Positions 46,112 through 53,787 of a stretch of DNA of 64,000 nt are shown here, piece by piece. The stretch's first letter is position 1. Every line of letters begins with the position of its first letter. This DNA is from Opitutaceae bacterium (lineage in GTDB: Bacteria > Verrucomicrobiota > Verrucomicrobiia > Opitutales > Opitutaceae). A program made the position numbers and the translations under genes. The stretch covers positions 1 to 64,000 of the forward strand of contig JACFMR010000003.1 of the NCBI GenBank assembly GCA_019455245.1, read 5' to 3'. Below the pieces are notes generated by a model. That model did not search any database and had not been told where the DNA came from. It saw only the letters and a list, made by a program, of their open reading frames with translations.

Positions 46112-47215
46112 ATGGCCCTGCAATTTCGCAAAATCATGCTCTCGGCCGAGCGCTTCGAGTCGGCCGGCGTTTTCGACGTCAACGGCGACGGCATCCCCGA
46201 CATCGTCAGCGGCGCCCATTGGTATGAGGGACCCGACTTCAAACGACAGCACCAGATCGGCCCCGTGGCCGCCTACGACGAATACTACGACGACTTCTCC
46301 ACCATCGCGATGGACATCAACGGCGACGGTCGGACCGACTTCATCACCGGCGGTTGGTGGGGCAACACCCTGCGCTGGCGCGAAAATCCCGGGGTCACCG
46401 GCCAGGAATGGCCGGAGCACATCATCGCCGAAACCGGCAACATCGAGACCACGCGCGCTTGGGACGTGGATGGCGACGGCGAGTTGGAAATCGTGCCCAA
46501 CACGCCCGGCGCGCCGCTCGTCGTTTACAAACTCATCCGCGATGCCGCCGGCCAGGGCACGGGCAAATTCGCCGCGCACAAACTCAGGTTCAAGGGCCGC
46601 GAGAACGATCATCAGGGCCACGGGCTCGGTTTCGGCGACATCACCGGCAATGGCCGCGGTGACTTTGTGTTGACCAACGGCTGGCTCGAAGCGCCGGCAG
46701 ATCCTTACGCCGGCGAGTGGATCTGGCATCCCGACTTCAACCTCGGCCGTGCCCCCAGCGTGCCGATTCTCGTGGTCGATCTCAACGGCGACGGCAAAAA
46801 CGAACTCATCCTCGGCGAAGGCCACGGCTACGGTTTGAGCTGGTGGGCGCAGCAGGTTGACGCCGCCGGCCAACGCACGTGGACGCGTCACGCGATCGAT
46901 CCCTACAGCAGCCAGTATCACGATCTGCAGTGGGTCGACATCGACGGCGACGGTCAGTGCGAACTGATCACCGGCAAACGTTTCCGCGCCCACCCGCACG
47001 GCGACCAAGGCGACAAGGATGCCTACGGCTGGTATGTGTTCAAGTGGACCGGCGAAGGTTTCGCCAAGCACGTGATCGATTTCGGCCCCATCGGCAGCGG
47101 CAAAGGTCTCGGCATCCATTTCGCCGTGGCGGACCTCACCGGTGACGGCCGCCTCGACGTCGTCGCCCCGGGCAAGGACGGTCTCGCGCTTTATCTCAAC
47201 CAAGGCGACGGCTAA
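46112..47215 (+). CDS. FG-GAP/VCBS repeat protein without a visible signal peptide
   Basis: A 367-residue beta-propeller-like protein with seven D-x-[DN]-GDG calcium-type loops, for example DVNGDGIPD, DINGDGRTD, DVDGDGELE, DLNGDGKNE, DIDGDGQCE and DLTGDGRLD. Such repeats are usually found outside the cytoplasm, but this protein begins MALQFRKIML with no signal peptide. It starts three bases after the Gfo/Idh gene and has a good Shine-Dalgarno (AGGAG), so the start is secure. Its role in the pathway is unknown; similar proteins recur in Verrucomicrobiota sugar clusters. Confidence 0.78.
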   Translation: MALQFRKIMLSAERFESAGVFDVNGDGIPDIVSGAHWYEGPDFKRQHQIGPVAAYDEYYDDFSTIAMDINGDGRTDFITGGWWGNTLRWRENPGVTGQEWPEHIIAETGNIETTRAWDVDGDGELEIVPNTPGAPLVVYKLIRDAAGQGTGKFAAHKLRFKGRENDHQGHGLGFGDITGNGRGDFVLTNGWLEAPADPYAGEWIWHPDFNLGRAPSVPILVVDLNGDGKNELILGEGHGYGLSWWAQQVDAAGQRTWTRHAIDPYSSQYHDLQWVDIDGDGQCELITGKRFRAHPHGDQGDKDAYGWYVFKWTGEGFAKHVIDFGPIGSGKGLGIHFAVADLTGDGRLDVVAPGKDGLALYLNQGDG

Positions 47216-47230
47216 GCATCCAAGCATCTC

Positions 47231-47298
47231 CCGCGGATCACGCGGATGGTCGCGGATAAAATCTGAAAAACATCTGCGTTCATCCGCGTGATCCGCGG
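47231..47298. repeat. long perfect inverted repeat
   Basis: CCGCGGATCACGCGGATG (47231-47248) and its exact reverse complement (47281-47298) flank 32 bases. It lies between the FG-GAP and epimerase genes. There is no clear T run on either side, so it is probably a dispersed palindromic element or an mRNA-stabilising structure rather than a simple terminator. Confidence 0.8.
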
Positions 47299-47322
47299 AA
47301 AAATTCAAAACTCCACCCCAGC

Positions 47323-48162
47323 ATGAAAATAGGCATGAACCTGCTGCTTTGGACCGCCAAAGTCACGGCGGCGCACGATCCGCTGCTCGCCGATTTGAAA
47401 AAGACCGGCTATGACGGCGTGGAGATCCCGGTCTTCGAAGGCAGTTCCGCGGAATACAAAATCCTGGGCGCCAAACTGCGTGACCTCGGTCTCGGTGCCA
47501 CGGCGGTCACCGTGATGGCGCCCGAATGCAGCCCCATCAGTCCCGACGCCAAGGTTCGCCAGGCCGCGGTGGACCGCCTCAAGTGGGTGCTCGACCGCAG
47601 CGCCGAGTTCGGAGCGGAAGTGCTGTGCGGACCGCTGCATTCGCCGCTCGGCGTATTCAGCGGCACGGCCCCGACGTACGACGAACGCCGACGCGGGGCA
47701 GAAACGTTACACAAGGTCGCCGAGCATGCGGCCGCGGTCAAAATCACGCTGGCGCTCGAATACCTGAACCGGTTCGAGGCCTACTTCCTGACCACCGCCG
47801 CCGATGCCGTGCAGTTGGCCGACCGGATCAACCATCCGGCCTGCGGTGTCATGTGGGACACCTTCCACGCGCACATCGAGGAAAAGGATCCCGCCGCGGC
47901 CCTGGCCGGGATGCAACGGCGGTTGGTGCACGTGCACCTGAGCGAGAACGACCGCGGTACGCCGGGCACCGGTCAGGTGAATTGGCCCGCGACGTTCTCG
48001 ACCCTGCGTCGGCTCAACTACGACCGCTGGGTGGTCATCGAGGCCTTCGGCCGCACCCTGCCCGACCTCGCCGCCGCCACGCGCGTCTGGCGCGATCTCT
48101 TCGCCGATCCCCGCGATGTTTACACGCAGGGTCTCGCGTTCATTCGCAACCGCCTTCGTTGA
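47323..48162 (+). CDS. D-tagatose/D-psicose 3-epimerase-like TIM-barrel protein
   Basis: A 279-residue protein with the pattern of the ketose 3-epimerase family: GMNLLLWT at the start, then the metal ligands in LALEYLNRFE (Glu), CGVMWDTFHAHIEE (Asp), VHVHLSENDRG (His) and VVIEAFG (Glu). It would invert C3 of a ketohexose or related sugar. Other TIM-barrel isomerases are possible. It is 107 bases after the FG-GAP gene, from which it is separated by the palindrome, and converges with the amidohydrolase pair. Confidence 0.84.
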   Translation: MKIGMNLLLWTAKVTAAHDPLLADLKKTGYDGVEIPVFEGSSAEYKILGAKLRDLGLGATAVTVMAPECSPISPDAKVRQAAVDRLKWVLDRSAEFGAEVLCGPLHSPLGVFSGTAPTYDERRRGAETLHKVAEHAAAVKITLALEYLNRFEAYFLTTAADAVQLADRINHPACGVMWDTFHAHIEEKDPAAALAGMQRRLVHVHLSENDRGTPGTGQVNWPATFSTLRRLNYDRWVVIEAFGRTLPDLAAATRVWRDLFADPRDVYTQGLAFIRNRLR

Positions 48163-48177
48163 GTTGATTGCCGGGTC

Positions 48178-48978
48178 TCAATCCGTGCTCAAACCCAGCA
48201 CGGTCGCGGCATTGAGTCCGAGGATCTTGCGTTTCGCCGCCACCGGGATTTGCGCAAACAGCACGCGGCCCAGTTGCGAAGCCTGATCCAAAAACACCGC
48301 GTCGCTGCCCCAGACCACCTTGTCCTCCAAGCCGGCCGCGACGAGATGCTCGATCAAGCCGCGCGGACAGCTGGACAGGCACAGCTCGACCCATACCGAC
48401 GGATAGTCACGGGCCAAGCGCTTGTAGTCCTCCAGCCGGGCCGAGCCGATGTGCGCCAGCAACCAGCGGACGCGCGGGAAGGTCTTGATGTGCCCCTCCA
48501 GTTCGTCGAGTTCGGCGCCAAAGACATGCGCCAGCACCGGCAACGCGTGCTCGTTGGCGTGGGCGAAAACCGGCGTGTAGTTGGGGTGATTGTAAGGCAA
48601 TCCCGGCCGCGCGCCATATGACCAAACCTTGATGCCGCGGAAGCCCTCCGTCCGACCGCGCGCCAGCTGCGCCTCGACCTTTGCGGGATAGCCCACGTCA
48701 AACACCTGATAACCGAAAAAACGATCCGGATGCCGGCGCACCGCTTCGATGACCGGTGCGTTGCCGTGTTCGGCATCCCCATGAATCGCTTGGATGGAAC
48801 TGAGACAGGTCAGCCGGATGCCCTGCCGATCCATTGAGGCAATCAGGGCATCGGGATTGGAACGGATGATCGGGAAGTCCGGGCTGTGCCCGAGATGCGC
48901 ATGGGCATCGATGAGCAGTTCGCCGGCAACCGGTCGGCCGGCGCGGCCGGCGGCGGCAAATGAGTCGGGGGCATTCAT
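48178..48978 (-). CDS. amidohydrolase-family protein (metal-dependent hydrolase)
   Basis: A 266-residue TIM-barrel amidohydrolase of the amidohydrolase-2 group. The HxH metal motif is in IDAHAHLGHS; a further His is in LAHIGSARL and the C-terminal acid residue in WGSDAVFLD. The Lys in GIKVWSY could bridge the metals. Members hydrolyse or decarboxylate aromatic and lactone compounds; a lactonase role would suit a sugar-acid cluster. It overlaps the next upstream gene by four bases (ATGA), so the two proteins are translationally coupled. Confidence 0.85.
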   Translation of the reverse strand: MNAPDSFAAAGRAGRPVAGELLIDAHAHLGHSPDFPIIRSNPDALIASMDRQGIRLTCLSSIQAIHGDAEHGNAPVIEAVRRHPDRFFGYQVFDVGYPAKVEAQLARGRTEGFRGIKVWSYGARPGLPYNHPNYTPVFAHANEHALPVLAHVFGAELDELEGHIKTFPRVRWLLAHIGSARLEDYKRLARDYPSVWVELCLSSCPRGLIEHLVAAGLEDKVVWGSDAVFLDQASQLGRVLFAQIPVAAKRKILGLNAATVLGLSTD

Positions 48979-49733
48979 GACCGCACCTCCTGCAACAGCC
49001 GCTCAATGTTGCCATGCGCGATGGCCGCACGCGCGGTTTCGCTGATGCCGGCGTAGGTCAGCAGGGTCACGGAAGCTCCGCCCTCAGCCTCGGGATACGC
49101 ACTGCCCCAGACAAAACGGGCATCGCCAAACGTGTTCACCAATTCCGGCAGGCCCTCATGCACCGAATACGTGCTGCTGAGGCAGAGATGCAGATTGGGG
49201 TGGCGCTCAAGCAGGGCGTAAAGCAGACGATGCCGGCCCAAGCGCGGCACGCGCAGCAAAATCAGGCGCAATTGCGGATAGGCGGTCAGGATCTCGTCCA
49301 GTTCGTCGGGCGTGGCCTGCGGATACTCCAACAGCAACGGCAGACGCGCCTCACTGCACGCGGCGTAGAGCTGGCCGCTGCACCAGGGAAGCGCGGAGAA
49401 CATGTGCTCCTTCGGGCTGATCCACACCACCCGGCCGCCTTGGGCGAGGATCGCCGCGAGCGCCGACTCCAGGTTGAAATCGTCCGGCGCGCCGTCCGGT
49501 GTGAGGCAGAAGGCGGGCAGCAGATTCGGCTCGCCGGCAATCTCCCGCGCGAGCGATGCGTTGCCGGCATAGGGAAAGTTTTCGAGGCACTGCCGGTGCC
49601 GCACGATGGCGGACGTGATCTCCAACCGCATCATCTCCGTCTTCAGATCGGCCACATCAGGACGGTAATAGGCCGGCGGGATACGCGGCAAACCCACCAA
49701 GGCATCACAAGCGACAAGTTTGAGGGCGGACAT
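48975..49733 (-). CDS. amidohydrolase-like protein lacking metal ligands
   Basis: A 252-residue protein with the same overall pattern as the downstream amidohydrolase, but the HxH near the start is replaced (VACDALVGLP) and the late WGSD-type motif reads VWGSAYPE, without the acidic residue. The lysine region ISPKEHM is not clearly equivalent. It is therefore likely to be a non-catalytic paralogue or a subunit of the neighbour, encoded by a gene that overlaps it by four bases. No signal peptide is seen. Confidence 0.75.
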   Translation of the reverse strand: MSALKLVACDALVGLPRIPPAYYRPDVADLKTEMMRLEITSAIVRHRQCLENFPYAGNASLAREIAGEPNLLPAFCLTPDGAPDDFNLESALAAILAQGGRVVWISPKEHMFSALPWCSGQLYAACSEARLPLLLEYPQATPDELDEILTAYPQLRLILLRVPRLGRHRLLYALLERHPNLHLCLSSTYSVHEGLPELVNTFGDARFVWGSAYPEAEGGASVTLLTYAGISETARAAIAHGNIERLLQEVRS

Positions 49734-49828
49734 AAGAGCCGGGTGCAGGGCACTGATGCCCGGCAGACCGGTCAGCGAGGCATAAACGTTGGCGGGGCCG
49801 GCTCAACCGCATTTCCTTCGTCCGGACA

Positions 49829-49859
49829 TAAAAAAGCCGGCGGAGTCGCCTCCGCCGGC
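49829..49859 (-). terminator. intrinsic terminator of the YugP-type gene
   Basis: A nine-base-pair stem (GCCGGCGGA with TCCGCCGGC) and a six-base loop, followed on the minus strand by a T run. It begins 15 bases after the stop codon at 49875. Confidence 0.86.
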
Positions 49860-49874
49860 CGGGAAAAAACCATC

Positions 49875-50573
49875 TCAGTTGCGCCGGGCCGAAATCAGCC
49901 AGAGCAGGTTGAGCAGCGAGCTCAGGAAGGCCGCGACGTAGGTCAGTGCCGCGGCGTTCAAGGTCTGCGACACGCCGGGCATCTCGTCGCGGTCGATGAT
50001 GCCGAGACCGACGAGTTCGGCGCGGGCGCGCTTGCTGGCGTCAAACTCCACCGGCAGCGTCACGAAGTGGAACAGTGTGAGCACGGCGTAGCAGATGATG
50101 CCGATGTCGATCAGGCCGCTCATGCGGAAGAAGAAGCCACCGAGAATGACGAACGGGAGCAGCTGCGAGGAGATCTGGGTGATGGGCACGAGCGCCATGC
50201 GGGTCTTGAGCATGGAGTAGCCGATCTTGTGCTGGATGGCGTGGCCGGCCTCATGGGCCGCGACCCCCAGGGCCGCAAGGCTGGTGCCACGATAATTTTC
50301 CGAGGAGAGGACCAGGCGGCGATGAATCGGATCGTAGTGGTCGGTCAGGTGACCGCTGGTTTCGGTGATCTCGACGTTGTGGATGCCGGCGCGGGCCATC
50401 ACGGCCTCGGCCGCTTCCCGGCCGGAGATCCGACCGCGGGAGGGGATGCGCACGTTCTTGTTGTAGGCGCTGGAAACCTTGTATTGCGCATACATCGCAA
50501 AGACGAAGGAGAGCAGCAACAGCACGAGGATGACGGGTTGGGAGAGCATGGCTACGGCAAGATAAAGGTTCAT
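49875..50573 (-). CDS. neutral zinc metallopeptidase, YugP family membrane protein
   Basis: A 232-residue membrane protease. It has about four hydrophobic segments, the first at about residues 8-28. The zinc motif HEAGHAIQH (HEXXH) and the downstream conserved LPVEFDASKRA stretch, which supplies the third ligand region, identify the YugP family. The ATG at 50573 is chosen; the longer frame adds a poor leader. It is followed by an intrinsic terminator. It probably acts in inner-membrane protein quality control. Confidence 0.9.
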   Translation of the reverse strand: MNLYLAVAMLSQPVILVLLLLSFVFAMYAQYKVSSAYNKNVRIPSRGRISGREAAEAVMARAGIHNVEITETSGHLTDHYDPIHRRLVLSSENYRGTSLAALGVAAHEAGHAIQHKIGYSMLKTRMALVPITQISSQLLPFVILGGFFFRMSGLIDIGIICYAVLTLFHFVTLPVEFDASKRARAELVGLGIIDRDEMPGVSQTLNAAALTYVAAFLSSLLNLLWLISARRN

Positions 50574-50673
50574 GGTTGAGGAAAAGGGACTTGGGTCGGG
50601 CCAAACCAAGCAGGATTTGCTCCGAAAATCGGAACCCCGGTCAATCCGGCCGCGGACAGGCTTAACTTAAGCA

Positions 50674-50707
50674 AAAGGCGCGATTTGCGAGTGCAAACCG
50701 CGCCTTT
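50674..50707 (-). terminator. hairpin terminator downstream of the oxidoreductase
   Basis: Outer stem AAAGGCGCG/CGCGCCTTT and inner stem TTTGC/GCAAA around a four-base loop, 66 bases beyond the stop codon of the minus-strand oxidoreductase gene. The T tract is short, and the element is nearly symmetric, so it may work in both directions. Confidence 0.65.
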
Positions 50708-50772
50708 GGAAAAAAGGAGCCTGAATTCCAGTCCGTGAGCGCCGCGCCAAACCGGCCCGGCGGCGGGTCAAA

Positions 50773-51921
50773 TCAACCCAGCGTCGGGACGTCGAGCCAC
50801 TTGCGCTCCGCCCAGGATTGCAGGCCGAGTTCGGCGAGCTGCACGCCCTTGGCGCCTTCGAACAGATTCCACCGGAAGGGCTCGTCCTTCACCACATGGC
50901 GGAGGAAGAGTTCCCATTCGATCTTGAAGGCGTTGTCGTAAACACCTTGGTCGGGCACGCGCACCCAGCCGTCCTTGTATTTGATCGGGCTGTCCACATC
51001 GGGATTCCAGACGCAGCGCGGCGTGGCCGCCATGGACTGGGCCTTGCAATCGCGCAGACCGGCCACTGCCGTGCCGTGCGTGCCGTCAACGTGCAGGGTG
51101 AGCAGATCGTCACGATCCACGCGGGTGGCCCAGGAGGAATTGAAGTGACAGATGACCCCGTTGGTCAGTTCGAACGTCGCGTAAGCGGCGTCGTCGGCGG
51201 TGCACTTGTAGGGCTTGCCGGCTTCGTCCCAGCGCTGCGGAATGTGCGTGGCGCCGAGGCAGGTCAGGCTCTTGATGTCGCCGAAGAGGTTCTGGATCAC
51301 ATACTGCCAGTGACAGATCATGTCGACGATGATGCCGCCGTCCTCTTCCTTGCGGTAATTCCACGAGGGGCGCTGCAGCTTCTCGTGCTCGCCGGTGAAG
51401 ACCCAGTAACCGAATTCGCCGCGCACGGAGAGCACCTTGCCGAAGAAGCCCTGGTCCATGAGCCACTTCAGTTTCACCAGACCGGGCAGCCAAAGCTTGT
51501 CCTGCACCACACCGTGCTTGAGGCCGGCGGCTTCAACTTCCTTCGCTAGCGCGAGCGCCTCGGCGGACGTCGTGGCGGTGGGCTTCTCGCAATAGATGTG
51601 CTTGCCGGCGGCGATGGCCTTGCGCACGCCGATCGGGCGCTGGCCGGTCAGGGTCGCGTCGAAGTAAACCTGGTTGTTCTTGTCGGCCAGCGCCGCGTCG
51701 AGATCGGTCGAGTAGCGCTTGACGCCGGTGCGGGCCGCGAGCGCGGCGAGCTTGGTCTCGCTGCGGCCGACGAGGATCGGGTCGGGCATGATGACCTCGC
51801 TGTCGCTGAGCTTGATGCCGCCCTGGTCAATGATCGCCTTGATCGAGCGGATCAGGTGCTGGTTGGTGCCCATGCGTCCGGTGACGCCGTTCATGATGAT
51901 GCCGACTTTGTGTGTGGTCAT
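50773..51921 (-). CDS. Gfo/Idh/MocA family oxidoreductase, divergent from AraC
   Basis: A 382-residue NAD(P)-dependent dehydrogenase. The glycine-rich N-terminus is IIMNGVTGRMGTNQHL, a variant of the usual GxGxxG, and the catalytic motif is IYCEKPTATT. The rest of the oxidoreductase domain is seen in HWQYVIQNLFGDIKSL and the WNYRKEEDGG stretch. The start at 51921 fits the family; the reading frame continues upstream into a shadow. It is divergent from the AraC regulator at 52012, with the candidate operator between them. Confidence 0.88.
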   Translation of the reverse strand: MTTHKVGIIMNGVTGRMGTNQHLIRSIKAIIDQGGIKLSDSEVIMPDPILVGRSETKLAALAARTGVKRYSTDLDAALADKNNQVYFDATLTGQRPIGVRKAIAAGKHIYCEKPTATTSAEALALAKEVEAAGLKHGVVQDKLWLPGLVKLKWLMDQGFFGKVLSVRGEFGYWVFTGEHEKLQRPSWNYRKEEDGGIIVDMICHWQYVIQNLFGDIKSLTCLGATHIPQRWDEAGKPYKCTADDAAYATFELTNGVICHFNSSWATRVDRDDLLTLHVDGTHGTAVAGLRDCKAQSMAATPRCVWNPDVDSPIKYKDGWVRVPDQGVYDNAFKIEWELFLRHVVKDEPFRWNLFEGAKGVQLAELGLQSWAERKWLDVPTLG

Positions 51922-51973
51922 GGTAAGTGGAGGGGTTGAAAGGGGGACAGTGTAACGGGCGGCGGAAGCTTGC

Positions 51974-52011
51974 GTTAGAACAATTCCGACTTTTGCTAGC
52001 ACAAATCCGTC
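51974..52011. promoter_or_regulatory. candidate AraC operator: two 17-base direct half-sites, 21-base period
   Basis: GTTAGAACAATTCCGAC (51974-51990) and GCTAGCACAAATCCGTC (51995-52011) agree at 13 of 17 positions and are offset by 21 bases, two helical turns. The two sites directly precede the ATG of the AraC-type gene at 52012 and lie in the 90-base gap to the divergent oxidoreductase. The length and spacing equal those of classical araI1/araI2 half-sites. Confidence 0.55.
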
Positions 52012-52782
52012 ATGCCCGCCTGGAGCCCCATCCTCATTCAGAAAATCGAGATTCACGCCCTCGGATTCGTGCTGCGCAAACTCCAGCTCAACCGCCACCG
52101 GGATGCGGAGGTCCACCCGCACCGGCATGCTTACACGCAGTTGATCCTGTTCCTGCACGGCGAGGGCCTGCAGACGGTCAACCGGCGGCAGCGGCACGCC
52201 CGCAAGGGCGACCTGTTCATCATCCCCGCGGGCACACCCCATGGGTTTGCCACGCTGGAGGCCAGCCGGCCGGTCTGTCTGGTGCTGGACTACGAGACAA
52301 AGGAGAGTCCGCGCCTGCGGCCGATGCACCGGCATCTGCCGCCGGAAACGCTGAATGAACTGCACGCCCTACTCGCCCAGGTGCCGCCCAAGGGGCGCCT
52401 GACCCTCGCCGATTATGCCCCGATTCTCGCGGTGGTCGCCCGCTTGCTCGGCTCGGCCCCGGTTACGCCCGAGACCGCACCGACCCCGCGCTTGAGCGAC
52501 AAAGTTCGCCCGCTCTTGGGCGGCACGGTGCCGCTGGGCGAAGTCGCCCGACAAACCGGCTATCATCCCGATCATCTGACGCGCCGGTTGAAACGCGAAA
52601 CCGGCCTCGGGTTGCGCGCCCAGCGCAACCGCCTGCGGCTCGACGCCGCGCAACGCGCACTGCGCGAGGCCTCCAGCGTCGCGGAAGCCGCCGCCCGGGC
52701 GGGTTTCGAGGATCCGAATTACTTTGCGCGCTGGTTCCGCCGCCAAACCGGCCGCAGCCCCAGCGCGTTTCGCGACCGCTGA
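52012..52782 (+). CDS. AraC-family transcriptional regulator
   Basis: A 256-residue regulator with a cupin sensing domain (VHPHRHAYTQLILFLHGEG, RKGDLFIIPAGTPHGFATL) and two helix-turn-helix motifs (LGEVARQTGYHPDHLTRRLK and SVAEAAARAGFEDPNYFARWF). It controls itself and perhaps the divergent oxidoreductase at 50773 through the direct repeat upstream. It converges with the cupin gene, separated by seven bases. Confidence 0.92.
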   Translation: MPAWSPILIQKIEIHALGFVLRKLQLNRHRDAEVHPHRHAYTQLILFLHGEGLQTVNRRQRHARKGDLFIIPAGTPHGFATLEASRPVCLVLDYETKESPRLRPMHRHLPPETLNELHALLAQVPPKGRLTLADYAPILAVVARLLGSAPVTPETAPTPRLSDKVRPLLGGTVPLGEVARQTGYHPDHLTRRLKRETGLGLRAQRNRLRLDAAQRALREASSVAEAAARAGFEDPNYFARWFRRQTGRSPSAFRDR

Positions 52783-52789
52783 ACGGAGC

Positions 52790-53242
52790 TTAGTCTGCCT
52801 TCTTCGTACACTGCGGCTGCGCGCCCGGCGGCAACGGCGGGATGTCGTCCTCGCCGGCCCGCGGCAACGTGCCGTCGAGTTCCTGGCGCCAGTGCGCCAC
52901 ATCGCCACCCGGCACATAGCAATACATCATGTGCAACGGTGTGTCGCCGATGTTGGTCAGCTGGTGAAATTTGCCCGGCGGCATGTAAACCATCTGGCCG
53001 GCGCTGATCTCCCGCTTCTCCGTGTCCACGCACATTTCGCCGCGGCCCTGCAGGATCATGTAAACTTCCTCCTGCTCCTGGTTGTGCCACGGCACCTGCC
53101 CGCCATTGGGCTCGAGCACCACGTAACCCATGGAGAAATTGTCGGATTTGATGGGCTGGGGGCCGGAGCCGACGAGCCCGCGGCCGTAACGGCGCGCCGG
53201 AAAGGTGCGCCCGGGAATGTTGGCGATGTCTGCGATGATCAT
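52790..53242 (-). CDS. small cupin-domain protein
   Basis: A 150-residue single-domain cupin. The two metal-binding motifs are seen as WHNQEQEEVYMILQGRGEM (HxN-x-E) and GQMVYMPPGKFHQLTN (with the second His). Such cupins bind a metal and may isomerise or oxidise sugar derivatives or serve as sensors. The C-terminal 30 residues are a proline-rich tail with one cysteine. The ATG at 53242 is chosen over a longer frame with a low-quality leader. It is divergent from the membrane protein at 53291, 48 bases away. Confidence 0.85.
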   Translation of the reverse strand: MIIADIANIPGRTFPARRYGRGLVGSGPQPIKSDNFSMGYVVLEPNGGQVPWHNQEQEEVYMILQGRGEMCVDTEKREISAGQMVYMPPGKFHQLTNIGDTPLHMMYCYVPGGDVAHWRQELDGTLPRAGEDDIPPLPPGAQPQCTKKAD

Positions 53243-53290
53243 AAAAAAGGAATGGAAGGTTTTACATGCTGCGTCATTGTCGCGGTGTAA

Positions 53291-53761
53291 ATGGCAAATC
53301 CGGCCGATCGCCCCACCCTGCATGCCACCGCCGAAGCGGAGGCCCGCCAGTTGCTCGCCGTCCAGGGCGAACGCGGAATCAAAGGGGCCGTCGACATGCT
53401 GATGCAGCAATTCAATGTGCTGCAAACCCGCGCGCAGATCATGCTCACGATCACGACGCTGGCGCTTACCATCACCGGGTTTTCCGGCCCCAAGATCGCG
53501 GCCTCGGGCTGGTTTGCCCGCGGGTCCCTGGCGCTCGGCATCATCGCCACCCTCGCCTCCACCGTGTTGATTTTGGGCGGCAGCCTGCGCATCCGCTGGG
53601 TGACCCAGTTTCAGGGCGACAATGATCTCGATCTCGTCACGCGCGTGATTCGCTACCGCAACGAAAAGACCCGGCTCTTCTTCACCGAGATTTGCCTGCT
53701 GGTGACCGGGCTGGCCTTCTACGTCGCGGGCGTGGTGACGTATTTCATCGTGGGCGAGTAG
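53291..53761 (+). CDS. two- to three-helix membrane protein of unknown family
   Basis: A 156-residue protein with a soluble, helical N-terminus (to about residue 48) and hydrophobic segments at about 49-64, 73-97 and 132-153. The segment RYRNEKTRLFFTEI between helices 2 and 3 is conserved-looking. I cannot name the family; Pycsar/CBASS-type effector membrane proteins have similar sizes, but no defence gene is nearby. It converges with tamA. Confidence 0.55.
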   Translation: MANPADRPTLHATAEAEARQLLAVQGERGIKGAVDMLMQQFNVLQTRAQIMLTITTLALTITGFSGPKIAASGWFARGSLALGIIATLASTVLILGGSLRIRWVTQFQGDNDLDLVTRVIRYRNEKTRLFFTEICLLVTGLAFYVAGVVTYFIVGE

Positions 53762-53787
53762 TCCGGACCAACAGGCACGCGGCCCAT

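Noticed and set aside
45032..47308. 758-codon minus-strand open frame
   Set aside because: It lies opposite the Gfo/Idh and FG-GAP genes, both clear family members, and has no domain features.
53291..53761. Antiphage membrane effector
   Set aside because: Size and topology alone are not enough and no nucleotidyltransferase or other defence gene is near.
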